Below are positions 11,688 through 20,056 of a stretch of 64,000 nucleotides of DNA, piece by piece. Within the stretch, counting starts at the first letter, position 1; each line of letters starts with the position of its first letter. Under the pieces are notes generated by a model. The model did no database searches, was not told where the DNA came from, and was given only the letters and a program-made list of their open reading frames with translations. Position numbers and translations under genes: made by a program. Source of the stretch: Bradyrhizobium barranii subsp. barranii (lineage in GTDB: Bacteria; Pseudomonadota; Alphaproteobacteria; Rhizobiales; Xanthobacteraceae); the NCBI RefSeq assembly GCF_017565645.3, contig NZ_CP086136.1:10337501-10401500 (forward strand). The letters run 5' to 3'.

Positions 11688-11755
11688 CCAAGGAGCAGTT
11701 TTACGAAAGCTGCGAGCCCGCGCATCCACCACCGTCCGCCACCGATAGATTCCGC

Positions 11756-11785
11756 GGTATGGGTCCCTGCGTTCGCAGGGACGAC
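11756..11785 (+). repeat. Palindromic repeat copy B (GIY-YIG-associated)
   Basis: This copy has the same palindrome and the same gacgac tail as copies A and C, and differs only in the bases before gggtccc. It lies 27 bases beyond the GIY-YIG stop codon, in the same direction as copy C. Confidence 0.85.
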
Positions 11786-11811
11786 AATTGGGGTTCGGCG
11801 CGGCCGGCGTG

Positions 11812-12093
11812 TTAAACCAACAGATTGCTCAGGTCGCGCCACTCGGGATTTTCCCGCTCGATCAGTTCGATCTTCCAGTCGCGTTTCCAGCGCTTGAGTT
11901 GCTTTTCACGGGCAATCGCCTCCTCTGCCCGCTCATAGGCCTCGGTGTAGACAAGCCGGTGCACGCCGTAACGCTTGACGAACTGCGAGCCTTTGCCAGT
12001 TCGATGCTCTTCCAGCCGTTTCTGGAGTGAGTTGGTAATGCCGATATAGAGCGTTCCGTGGTGGCGGCTGGCGAGGATGTAGACGTAGTACAT
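11812..12093 (-). CDS. Small GIY-YIG nuclease family protein
   Basis: This 93-residue protein consists of a GIY-YIG domain alone. The two signature strands are YVYIL near residue 3 and LYIGI near residue 15, followed by the catalytic Arg in NSLQKRLEEHR and a conserved Glu/Lys helix around EEAIAREKQLKRWKRDWKIELIE. This UvrC-like stand-alone family is annotated as putative endonuclease and has no firm function. The gene is on the minus strand between copies of one palindromic repeat (11657-11687, 11756-11785, 12128-12158), an arrangement that suggests a link between nuclease and repeat. Confidence 0.9.
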   Translation of the reverse strand: MYYVYILASRHHGTLYIGITNSLQKRLEEHRTGKGSQFVKRYGVHRLVYTEAYERAEEAIAREKQLKRWKRDWKIELIERENPEWRDLSNLLV

Positions 12094-12127
12094 GCTCGGA
12101 CCACCTGTCTTAACTAGATCGGCCGGT

Positions 12128-12158
12128 GGTTATGGGTCCCTGCGTTCGCAGGGACGAC
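12128..12158 (+). repeat. Palindromic repeat copy C (GIY-YIG-associated)
   Basis: This 31-base element is the exact reverse complement of copy A at 11657-11687. It lies 34 bases upstream of the GIY-YIG start and 29 bases beyond the ubiG stop codon. The arms gtccctgcg and cgcagggac are perfect. Confidence 0.85.
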
Positions 12159-12187
12159 ACCTGCCCGTGAGTGACCAGCTCGGAACA

Positions 12188-12961
12188 TCACACCATCCCT
12201 TCCGCCACGACCATGTAGTTCACGTCCATATCCGACGAGAGGGTCCATTTGTCGGCGAAGGGTGAGTAGACGACGCCGGTCTGCTCGGTGATGACGAGAC
12301 GGTTGTCCAGAAGATATTTGGTCAGCTCGTCGGGGGTGACGAACTTGTTCCATTCATGGGTGCCGCGCGGCAGCCAGCGCAGGACGTATTCGGCGCCGAC
12401 GATGGCGAGCGCAAAGCTCTTCCAGTTCCGGTTCAGCGTCGAGACCACCATCAGCCCGTTCGGCTTCAGCAGCGCCGCGCAGCGCTTGAGGAAAACGCCA
12501 ACATCGACGACGTGCTCGACCACTTCCATCGCCAGCACGATGTCGAAGCGCTCGCGCGGGTCGATCTCCTCGACCGTGGTGCAGCGGTAATCGATCGACA
12601 GATGGCTCTTGTCGGCATGCAGCTTCGCGGCGGCGATGTTGCTGACCGAGGGATCGACGCCGATGACCTGGGCACCGAGGCGCGACAGCGGCTCGCACAA
12701 CAGGCCGGCGCCGCAGCCGATGTCGAGCACGCGCAGGCCGCCGAGGCAGTTGAGGCTGCGCACGTTGCGCTCGAACTTGCGGCAGGCGGCGTCGCGGATA
12801 TAGCCGAGCCGCAGCGGGTTGATCCGGTGCAGCGGGGCCATCTTGCCGTTGGGGTCCCACCACTCGGCCGAAAGTTTCGAGAATTTCGCGATCTCGGCGG
12901 CGTCGACGGTCGAGCCCGGCTGGGCGGTGGCGGTTGCGGAAGTATTTTGCTGCATGCTCAT
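12188..12961 (-). CDS. ubiG: Ubiquinone biosynthesis O-methyltransferase UbiG
   Basis: UbiG methylates the ring hydroxyls of two ubiquinone precursors using S-adenosylmethionine. The 257-residue protein has the SAM loop VLDIGCGAGLLCEPLSRLGA near residue 75. It also has the family segments FSKLSAEWWDPNGKMAPLHRIN near residue 28 and LSTLNRNWKSFALAIVGAEYVLRWLPRGTH-type text (shortened here) in the last third. Length and motifs match the family. It follows the bPH protein on the same strand, and its 3' end lies beside the palindromic repeat copy C. Confidence 0.95.
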   Translation of the reverse strand: MSMQQNTSATATAQPGSTVDAAEIAKFSKLSAEWWDPNGKMAPLHRINPLRLGYIRDAACRKFERNVRSLNCLGGLRVLDIGCGAGLLCEPLSRLGAQVIGVDPSVSNIAAAKLHADKSHLSIDYRCTTVEEIDPRERFDIVLAMEVVEHVVDVGVFLKRCAALLKPNGLMVVSTLNRNWKSFALAIVGAEYVLRWLPRGTHEWNKFVTPDELTKYLLDNRLVITEQTGVVYSPFADKWTLSSDMDVNYMVVAEGMV

Positions 12962-12975
12962 GGTTAGGCGCGGTC

Positions 12976-13443
12976 CTACCGCGTGGTGATCGAACTACGG
13001 AAGGCGAGCGGCGTGTCGACGGTCGTGATCTTTTCGATCCCCTCGCCAACGCCGCGAATCGTCACGTCGCCGTAGTTGAGAATACGTCCAAGAATCGACT
13101 GGTCGACGTCGACACTCTCGACCTTGTCCAGCGCCATTTCAAAGGTCCGGCGCTTGATGAACCCCGTCTTGTGCACAACCCGCAAGTTGGTGACGTCGGT
13201 CTCGGTCGTGAAGCGATGGAACCAGCCCTTGATGGTCCAGTAAAGGGCGGCCAAAGCCACGACGCCGGCGGCTATGAGGCACAGCACCCTGAGGCCATCG
13301 GCCGTGGCCTGCGGCATCAGGACGAGAAAGGCGAGAGCCACGATCCAGGCCACGATGGCCGGAAAATAGAAGATCCAGTGCGCATTGGTCGAATACAGCA
13401 CCCGCTCGCCCGGTTGCAGGATCTCGTCGATATAACGCGCCAT
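12976..13443 (-). CDS. Bacterial PH domain membrane protein
   Basis: This 155-residue protein begins MARYIDEILQPGERVLYSTN, as bPH (YdbS/YdbT-like, DUF304) proteins do. It has two membrane segments at about residues 28-46 and 52-70. A C-terminal PH-like beta domain follows, containing TDVTNLRVVHKTGFIKRRT and VDVDQSILGRILNYGDVTIRG. The frame continues upstream to 13866 without a good start, but the upstream part lies antisense to lysC, so the ATG at 13443 was chosen. The function is unknown; membrane-stress or lipid-related roles are suggested for the family. Confidence 0.85.
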   Translation of the reverse strand: MARYIDEILQPGERVLYSTNAHWIFYFPAIVAWIVALAFLVLMPQATADGLRVLCLIAAGVVALAALYWTIKGWFHRFTTETDVTNLRVVHKTGFIKRRTFEMALDKVESVDVDQSILGRILNYGDVTIRGVGEGIEKITTVDTPLAFRSSITTR

Positions 13444-13618
13444 GATCTCGGTTAACCCATACCCCAAGCCCGACCTTAGGTCGGACCTTACCCTGCCCCC
13501 CCGCAGGAACCCGCTTGCCCCCGGCCCCGCCGCTATGTATACGCGCGGTCGGTGTCCGCCGGCACCCGTCCGGTGCGGGTCACCATACTGATCCTTATGA
13601 GGGAATGCACGCGTCGTC

Positions 13619-14875
13619 ATGAGCCGCCTCGTGATGAAATTCGGCGGCACGTCCGTCGCCAATATCGAACGTATCCGCAACGTCGCACGCCATGTGAAGC
13701 GTGAGGTCGACGCCGGCCACGAAGTGGCCGTGGTCGTCTCGGCGATGTCCGGCAAAACCAACGAGCTGGTGGCCTGGTGCACCGAGGCCTCGCCGATGCA
13801 CGACGCGCGCGAATACGACGCCGTTGTCGCCTCCGGCGAACAGGTGACGTCGGGCCTGCTCGCCATCGTGCTTCAGGGCATGGGCATCCAGGCCCGCTCA
13901 TGGCAGGGCTGGCAGATCCCGATCAAGACCAGCGACGCCCATGCCTCGGCCCGAATCGAGGACATCGACGGCAGCGAGATCATCAAGCGCTTCCGGGAGC
14001 GCAAGGAGGTCGCGGTCATCGCCGGCTTCCAAGGCATCAATCCCGAGACCAATCGCATCACCACGCTCGGCCGCGGCGGCTCCGACACCTCGGCCGTGGC
14101 GATCGCCGCCGCCGTCAAGGCCGACCGCTGCGACATCTACACCGATGTCGACGGCGTCTACACCACCGACCCGCGAATCGTGCCGAAGGCCCGCCGCCTC
14201 GACAAGATCGCGTTCGAAGACATGCTGGAACTGGCCTCCCAGGGCGCAAAAGTGCTCCAGGTCCGCTCGGTGGAACTCGGCATGGTCCACAACATGCCGA
14301 TCTTCGTCCGCTCGAGCTTCGACAAGCCCGAGGATATCGACCCGCATGCCAACCAGCCGCCCGGCACGCTGATCTGCAGCGAGGAGGAGATCATGGAAAG
14401 CCACGTCGTCACCGGCATCGCCTTTTCGAAGGACGAGGCCCAGATCTCGGTACGCCAGATCGAGGACAAGCCCGGCGTGGCAGCGTCGATCTTCGGCCCG
14501 CTGGCGGATGCCAACATCAACGTCGACATGATCGTGCAGAACGTCTCCGAGGACGGCAAGACCACCGATCTCACCTTCACGGTGCCGGCGGCCGACTACA
14601 CCCGCGCCAAGGACACGATCACGGCCGCCAAGGGCAAGATCGGCTATGCCCGGCTCGATACCGCCACCGACGTCGCCAAGATATCGGTAATCGGCAGCGG
14701 TATGCGCAGCCATGCCGGCGTCGCCGCCCAGGCATTCTCGGCCCTCGCCGGACGGAATATCAACATCCGGGCCATCACAACCTCCGAGATCAAATTCTCG
14801 GTTTTGATCGACACCGCCTATACCGAGCTTGCCGTGCGCACCCTACACACGCTCTACGGTCTCGATCAGGCCTAG
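13619..14875 (+). CDS. lysC: Aspartate kinase
   Basis: Aspartate kinase makes aspartyl-4-phosphate, the first step to lysine, threonine and methionine. The 418-residue protein begins with the kinase motif VMKFGGTSVANIERI, and the nucleotide/aspartate site LGRGGSDTSAVAIAAA is near residue 147. Two ACT domains fill the last 150 residues, consistent with feedback control by lysine and/or threonine. The methionine genes metA and metZ at 45-48 kb use the same pathway. A hairpin follows the gene at 14901-14932. Confidence 0.97.
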   Translation: MSRLVMKFGGTSVANIERIRNVARHVKREVDAGHEVAVVVSAMSGKTNELVAWCTEASPMHDAREYDAVVASGEQVTSGLLAIVLQGMGIQARSWQGWQIPIKTSDAHASARIEDIDGSEIIKRFRERKEVAVIAGFQGINPETNRITTLGRGGSDTSAVAIAAAVKADRCDIYTDVDGVYTTDPRIVPKARRLDKIAFEDMLELASQGAKVLQVRSVELGMVHNMPIFVRSSFDKPEDIDPHANQPPGTLICSEEEIMESHVVTGIAFSKDEAQISVRQIEDKPGVAASIFGPLADANINVDMIVQNVSEDGKTTDLTFTVPAADYTRAKDTITAAKGKIGYARLDTATDVAKISVIGSGMRSHAGVAAQAFSALAGRNINIRAITTSEIKFSVLIDTAYTELAVRTLHTLYGLDQA

Positions 14876-14900
14876 ACGAATTTTCTCTTAGCGGTCGCAG

Positions 14901-14932
14901 CAAACGCGAAGGTGTACACACCTTCGCGTTTG
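14901..14932. terminator. Perfect 15-bp inverted repeat after lysC
   Basis: The left arm caaacgcgaaggtgt at 14901-14915 and its exact complement at 14918-14932 are separated by two bases. It lies 26 bases after the lysC stop codon and about 230 bases before ptsP. A second small hairpin, ttttgc/gcaaaa, follows near 14940. It is likely a terminator or mRNA-end element; the rest of 14876-15163 holds nothing else I can recognise beyond the ptsP promoter region. Confidence 0.6.
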
Positions 14933-15163
14933 GCAGGCGTTTTGCTTGGCAAAACAAGCCTCAATTCGCTATACGGCGAACAGGGTGGGCTGCCGCAGAC
15001 TGTGTCCCAGTTCAGGCGGCGCTGATTCGGTGCAAGCGCTAAATCTTGAGTAGATTTGTGTTTGTGCCTGCGCCGGACGAACAATTTGGTTGTTTTTCTG
15101 GAATTTTGGGCCAGCCGCCGGCCGATACCGCCGGGCCAGGCAGACGGAGGAGATTGACGGTTC

Positions 15164-17431
15164 ATGCGGAGCGCGTCGGGAGGTCCCCGCGTCTTGTTGA
15201 GACGGCTCCGCGAAACCATGGCGGAGCAGGTCTCGGCCCAGGAGCGGCTGGACAAGATCGTGGTGCTGATCGCCGCCAATATGGTGGCCGAGGTGTGCTC
15301 GGTCTATGTGCTGCGCATCGACAACACGCTCGAGCTCTACGCCACCGAAGGTCTCAACCGCGAGGCGGTGCACCACACCGTGCTGAGCGCCCATGAGGGC
15401 CTGGTCGGCCTCGTCGCCAGCGAGGCGACTCCGCTCAACCTCAGCGACGCGCAAAGCCACCCGGCCTTCTCGTTCCGCCCGGAGACCGGCGAAGAAATCT
15501 ACCACTCCTTCCTCGGCGTGCCGATCCTGCGCGCCGGCAACACGCTCGGCGTGCTGGTGGTGCAGAACCGCGCCAAGCGCAATTATGTCGAGGAGGAGCT
15601 CGAGGCGCTCCAGACCACCGCGATGGTGCTGGCGGAGCTGATCGCCTCCGGCGAATTGTCTGCGCTGGCCCAGCCGGGCCAGGAGCCGGCCGCGCGCCAT
15701 TCGGCGCAGAAGGTCGGCGCCATCCTCTCGGAGGGCATTGCGCTCGGCCATGTCGTGCTGCACGAGCCGCGCGTCGTCATCAAGGACTACATCGCCGAGG
15801 ATCTGCCGAAGGAGATCAAGCGGCTCGACACCGCGCTCGCCAAGCTGCGCGCCGATCTCGACCGCATGCTGGAGCGTGGCGACGTTGCCGAGGGCGGCGA
15901 GCACCGCGAGGTGCTGGAAGCCTATCGCATGTTCGCCAACGACCAGGGCTGGTCGCACAAGCTGCATGAGGCGGTCGCCACCGGCCTCACGGCGGAAGCC
16001 GCCGTCGAACGCGTGCAGTCCGACACCCGCGCGCGCATGCTGCGCTCGACCGATCCCTATTTGCGCGACCGGCTGCACGATCTCGAGGATCTCGGCTACC
16101 GCCTGATGCGGCAGCTGGTCGGCCAGGACCACGCGCCGTCGCGCGAGCAATTGCCCGACAATGCCATCGTCATCGCGCGCGCAATGGGCCCGGCGGCGCT
16201 GCTCGACTACGACCGCAAGCGCCTGCGCGGCATCGTGCTGGAGGAAGGCACCGCCAACTCCCACGTCTCTATCGTCGCCCGCGCGCTCGGCATCCCCGCG
16301 GTCGGCGAAGTCCCGAACGCGCCCGGCATCGCCGATCCCGGCGACGCCATCATCGTCGACGGCACCTCGGGCTCGATCTATGTGCGCCCGTCGCAGGAGG
16401 TCGAAGCGGCCTTCGCCGAACGCGTGCGCTTCCGCGCCCGCCGCCAGGCGCAATACCTTGCGCTGCGCGACCGTCCCTGCGTCACCAAGGACGGGCAGAA
16501 GGTCGAGCTGATGATCAACGCAGGTCTTGCGATCGACCTGCCGCATATCGAGGACACCGGCAGCGCCGGCATCGGCCTGTTCCGCACCGAGCTGCAATTC
16601 ATGGTCGGACAGAGCCTGCCGCGCACCAGCGACCAGCTCGCGCTCTATCGCACGGTGCTGGATGCCGCGGGCACCAAGCCCGTCACTTTCCGCACCCTCG
16701 ACATCGGCGGCGACAAGGCACTGCCCTATATGGAAGCGGTGATCGAGGAGAATCCCGCACTCGGGTGGCGCGCGATCCGGCTCGGCCTCGATCGCCCCGG
16801 TCTGCTGCGCGGCCAGATCCGCGCGCTGCTGCGCGCCGGTGGCGGCCGCGCGCTGCGGATCATGTTCCCGATGATCTCGGAGGTCGCCGAATTCGACTCC
16901 GCGAAGGCGCTGGTCGAGCGCGAGCTGACCTATCTGCGCCAGCACGGCCACACCCTGCCGGAGCGGATCGACATCGGCACCATGGTCGAGGTGCCCGCCC
17001 TGCTCTACCAACTCGACGAGCTCCTGAAGAAGGTCGACTTCATCTCGGTCGGGTCCAACGATCTGTTCCAGTTCCTGTTCGCGGTCGACCGCGGCAATGC
17101 CAAGGTTTCCGAGCGCTTCGACACCATGTCGGCGCCGATCCTGCGCGTGCTGCGCGAGATCGCGCGGAAGTCGAACGATGCGAAGAAGTCGTTATCGCTG
17201 TGCGGCGAGATGGCCTCCAAGCCGATCGGCGCGCTGGCGCTGATCGCGATGGGCTATCGTTCGCTGTCGCTCTCGGCGACGGCCCTCGGCCCGGTCAAGG
17301 CGATGGTCATCGATCTCGACGCGAAGAAGGCCGAAGCGATGCTCGGCCCGCTGCTGGACGCGCCCTCCGGCAGCGTCTCGATCCGGCAGAAGCTGACGGA
17401 ATTTGCCCAGGCCGAAGGCCTGGCGTTGTAG
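15164..17431 (+). CDS. ptsP: Phosphoenolpyruvate-protein phosphotransferase PtsP (EI-Ntr)
   Basis: EI-Ntr takes phosphate from PEP and passes it to NPr and then EIIA-Ntr, a regulatory chain linked to nitrogen, potassium and PHB control. The 755-residue protein has an N-terminal GAF domain at about residues 25-160. The enzyme I N-domain follows, with phospho-His367 in EEGTANSHVSIVARALGIPA, and then the PEP-binding barrel with GSNDLFQFLFAVDRGN near the end. The ATG at 15164 has ggaggag upstream. The gene order lysC-ptsP-prfA is typical of Rhizobiales. Confidence 0.96.
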   Translation: MRSASGGPRVLLRRLRETMAEQVSAQERLDKIVVLIAANMVAEVCSVYVLRIDNTLELYATEGLNREAVHHTVLSAHEGLVGLVASEATPLNLSDAQSHPAFSFRPETGEEIYHSFLGVPILRAGNTLGVLVVQNRAKRNYVEEELEALQTTAMVLAELIASGELSALAQPGQEPAARHSAQKVGAILSEGIALGHVVLHEPRVVIKDYIAEDLPKEIKRLDTALAKLRADLDRMLERGDVAEGGEHREVLEAYRMFANDQGWSHKLHEAVATGLTAEAAVERVQSDTRARMLRSTDPYLRDRLHDLEDLGYRLMRQLVGQDHAPSREQLPDNAIVIARAMGPAALLDYDRKRLRGIVLEEGTANSHVSIVARALGIPAVGEVPNAPGIADPGDAIIVDGTSGSIYVRPSQEVEAAFAERVRFRARRQAQYLALRDRPCVTKDGQKVELMINAGLAIDLPHIEDTGSAGIGLFRTELQFMVGQSLPRTSDQLALYRTVLDAAGTKPVTFRTLDIGGDKALPYMEAVIEENPALGWRAIRLGLDRPGLLRGQIRALLRAGGGRALRIMFPMISEVAEFDSAKALVERELTYLRQHGHTLPERIDIGTMVEVPALLYQLDELLKKVDFISVGSNDLFQFLFAVDRGNAKVSERFDTMSAPILRVLREIARKSNDAKKSLSLCGEMASKPIGALALIAMGYRSLSLSATALGPVKAMVIDLDAKKAEAMLGPLLDAPSGSVSIRQKLTEFAQAEGLAL

Positions 17432-17488
17432 CGGGCCTGTCGCCCCCTCCCGCCGCCTCGCCCTCTTCCGCCATTTGAGACTGAACCG

Positions 17489-18574
17489 ATGTCGTCACTC
17501 CCCGAAGCCAAACTGGACGTCCTGCTCGCGCATCACGCCTCGCTCGAGGCCGAATCGCTCGGCCAGCTCGCCTCCGAACGCTATGTGCAGATCACCCGCG
17601 AGCTCGCCGAGCTCGCCCCGCTGATCGAGGCGGTGAAGGCCTATCGCTCGGCCGTGAAAGAGCTCGCCGACACCGAGGCGCTGATCGCCGATCCCGCGAC
17701 GGATGCCGAGATGCGCGGCATGGCTGAAGCCGAGCGCAACGAGCTGACGCCTAAGATCGAAGAGCTGGTCCAGAAGATTCGCGTCGCGCTGCTGCCCAAG
17801 GACGCCATGGACGACCGCAACGTGGTGCTGGAAATCCGCGCCGGCACCGGCGGCGACGAGGCCTCGCTGTTCGCCGGCGATCTGTTCCGGATGTACGAGC
17901 GGTTCGCCAGCTTGCAGGGCTGGAAGGTCGAGGTGATCTCGGCCAGCGAAGGCACGGTCGGCGGCTACAAGGAAATCATCGCGGAGGTCCAGGGCCGCGG
18001 CGCGTTCTCGAAACTGAAATTCGAATCCGGCGTGCATCGCGTGCAGCGCGTGCCCGACACCGAGACGCAGGGACGCATCCACACCTCCGCGGCGACGGTC
18101 GCCGTGCTGCCGGAGGTCGAGGAGGTCGACGTCGATATCAAGAACGACGATCTGCGGATCGAGACCATGCGGGCGCAGGGCGCCGGCGGCCAGCACGTCA
18201 ACAAGACCGAATCGGCGATCCGTATCACCCACATCCCGACCGGTATCGTGGTGATGATGCAGGACAGCCGCTCGCAGCACAAGAACCGCGCCTCCGCCAT
18301 GAACATCCTGCGTTCGCGCATCTACGATGCCGAGCGCCAGCGCGTCGACGCCGCGCGCTCGGCCGAGCGCAAGGAGAAGGTCGGCTCCGGCGACCGCAGC
18401 GAGCGCATCCGCACCTATAATTTCCCGCAAGGCCGCGTCACCGACCACCGCATCAACCTGACGCTCTACAAGCTGCCGCAGGTGATCGCCGGCGAAGCGC
18501 TCGGCGAATTGACCGACGCGCTGACCACCGAGCATCAAGCCGCACAGCTCGCCGCGCAAGGCGCAGCCGCGTGA
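17489..18574 (+). CDS. prfA: Peptide chain release factor 1
   Basis: RF1 ends translation at UAA and UAG. The 361-residue protein has the peptidyl-hydrolysis motif GGQ at residues 233-235 in [16 protein letters not shown]. The stop-codon-reading tripeptide is PDT at 189-191 within [15 protein letters not shown], in place of the more usual PAT, but still matching PXT. The methyltransferase that modifies this GGQ, prmC, is usually the next gene; here it lies about 8 kb downstream at 26663. An accessory block separates the two. Confidence 0.97.
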   Translation: MSSLPEAKLDVLLAHHASLEAESLGQLASERYVQITRELAELAPLIEAVKAYRSAVKELADTEALIADPATDAEMRGMAEAERNELTPKIEELVQKIRVALLPKDAMDDRNVVLEIRAGTGGDEASLFAGDLFRMYERFASLQGWKVEVISASEGTVGGYKEIIAEVQGRGAFSKLKFESGVHRVQRVPDTETQGRIHTSAATVAVLPEVEEVDVDIKNDDLRIETMRAQGAGGQHVNKTESAIRITHIPTGIVVMMQDSRSQHKNRASAMNILRSRIYDAERQRVDAARSAERKEKVGSGDRSERIRTYNFPQGRVTDHRINLTLYKLPQVIAGEALGELTDALTTEHQAAQLAAQGAAA

Positions 18575-18582
18575 ACCGCGCC

Positions 18583-19053
18583 TCAGCGCGCTTTGGCCCG
18601 GAACGATCGCAGGATCTTGGCCAGAGCGGGTGCGGCGGCACTCAGCTCGTCCAGGTGAATGCGCGAGAGCGATCGCAGCTTCTGCTCGCCCTTTGCCGTC
18701 AGCCTGACGAGGACGCGTCTTGCGTCCTGCGGATCGCCTTCCCGGCCGATCAGCTTCAGCTTCGCCATGCGATCCACCAGCTCCACCGCGGTATGGTGCC
18801 GGATCAGGAGGAAGCGCGCGATGTCGCCGACGCTTGCGCCGTCGGGGGCGGCCAGCCCCTTGATCGCCAGCAGCGCCTGATGCTGCTGCGGCGTCAACCC
18901 CGCACTCTGGGCCGCGGCTTCGCTGAACGCCAGGAAGGTCCGGAGCTGATAGCGGAACTGTGCGAGCGCCGCGTAGTCGGCCTCACGCATCGCGCCGCCC
19001 TTTGAGGGCGCCGCGGACGCGGGACGCGTCGTCTTCCGCTTCGATTGAGTCAT
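18583..19053 (-). CDS. MarR family transcriptional regulator
   Basis: This 156-residue winged-helix regulator has a basic, disordered N-terminus (MTQSKRKTTRPASAAPSKGG). The DNA-binding core contains GLTPQQHQALLAIKGLA and VGDIARFLLIRHHTAVELVD, and the wing contains REGDPQDARRVLVRLTAKGEQ. It is convergent with prfA, only eight bases from its stop codon. It is the outer gene of the accessory block between prfA and prmC. It may control itself or the nearby transporter; the ligand is unknown. Confidence 0.87.
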   Translation of the reverse strand: MTQSKRKTTRPASAAPSKGGAMREADYAALAQFRYQLRTFLAFSEAAAQSAGLTPQQHQALLAIKGLAAPDGASVGDIARFLLIRHHTAVELVDRMAKLKLIGREGDPQDARRVLVRLTAKGEQKLRSLSRIHLDELSAAAPALAKILRSFRAKAR

Positions 19054-19165
19054 TCCTGCCTGCGACGTCGAGCCCGCCGATGAAGCGGGTGGTCACCGCC
19101 GAGACTAGCAAGGAAGGACCGGCGGAACCAACCGAGCGGCGCCGCAGATGCACAAATATCGGGGC

Positions 19166-19807
19166 CTATTCGAAACTGGAGAGCAGGATCTTCACCAGGA
19201 TGACCTGAAACGCGATCGGGATGCGAACGCTCTTTCGCCTGATCGAGCGCTGGAGCGCGCTGGCGATCTCGGCGCTCGTCAAGGCCCCGGCCGACGCATT
19301 GGCAATCAACTCCGCCCACATCTGCGAGAGCGAGCCGCCGGGCGGGATCACCGGCTTGATGGTCACGCCGCAGCCCTGCGCCCAATCCACGATCTCCCGC
19401 ATCGTGTGAGGTCCGCAGTTGCGCGCGGTCGCAAGGCGCTCGGCCGTCAGCGCGAGCAGCAGCTCGCGCGACGGCAACCAATTCCCCTTCGGCGGCTGTT
19501 CGCCGGTGAGCTCCACCGCAAGCTCCTTCAGAGCATTCTGCGCGCGCACGCTCAGCTTCTGCATCGGGCCGGGGGCGCGCTTGGCCTGGACCTTGACCTG
19601 GACCTTGGCCTGGACGGAGCCGACGAGGGGTCCGCGCCGGCCGGCTGAACGGCTGCGCGGCTCGGACACGCGGGAGGCATCGCCCGACTGCGGCGCCGCG
19701 CGCTGGTCGCTGCCCTCCCCCGCGGGCCACGCGGCCTCCGGCCGCTCCGCCTCCTGCGGCCAGGATCGTCGCTTCCGGGCACCCGCCACTGTCGTCTGCC
19801 GCGCCAT
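19166..19807 (-). CDS. Hypothetical protein with RNA polymerase alpha-CTD-like domain
   Basis: I do not recognise a named family. The 213-residue product has a disordered Arg/Pro/Ala-rich first third and a repeat VQAKVQVKVQAK near residue 70. A helical domain follows, reading LSVRAQNALKEL and then NCGPHTMREIVDWAQGCGVTI. This pattern matches the RNA polymerase alpha C-terminal domain, where the LTVRSANCLK helix and the GXXSLXEI helix-hairpin-helix bind UP-element DNA and activators. The C-terminal 70 residues are unlike anything I know. The ATG at 19807 is preceded by gagaga; a GTG at 19840 is possible. It is divergent from the transporter operon at 20057. Confidence 0.6.
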   Translation of the reverse strand: MARQTTVAGARKRRSWPQEAERPEAAWPAGEGSDQRAAPQSGDASRVSEPRSRSAGRRGPLVGSVQAKVQVKVQAKRAPGPMQKLSVRAQNALKELAVELTGEQPPKGNWLPSRELLLALTAERLATARNCGPHTMREIVDWAQGCGVTIKPVIPPGGSLSQMWAELIANASAGALTSAEIASALQRSIRRKSVRIPIAFQVILVKILLSSFE

Positions 19808-19885
19808 TTCTCTCGCCGAACCCGCCAGCCTCGTACTCACAAAGACTAATATATATCGTGATCCGATATGTTTTCACGTGATAAT

Positions 19886-19910
19886 TTTCGTCGTTCGACC
19901 AAAGACGAAA
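19886..19910. promoter_or_regulatory. Inverted repeat in the promoter region of the HAAT transporter
   Basis: The arms tttcgtc (19886-19892) and gacgaaa (19904-19910) are perfect complements 11 bases apart. They lie in an AT-rich stretch (about 19840-19915, including actaatatatatcgtg) between the divergent alpha-CTD-like gene and the transporter operon. The layout fits an operator, but no regulator is assigned. Confidence 0.45.
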
Positions 19911-20056
19911 TTGACAGGAGGGCTTCACAAGCAATGCTTAGGACCAAGAGCTACACGCGGATGTGACGTGCCCGACGCGGCAGGCCAGCGAGGTCGGCTG
20001 GCCGGACAGGTCGTGCTTGCGCCTGCAAACAAGAACGATGTTCGGAGGAAACGACC

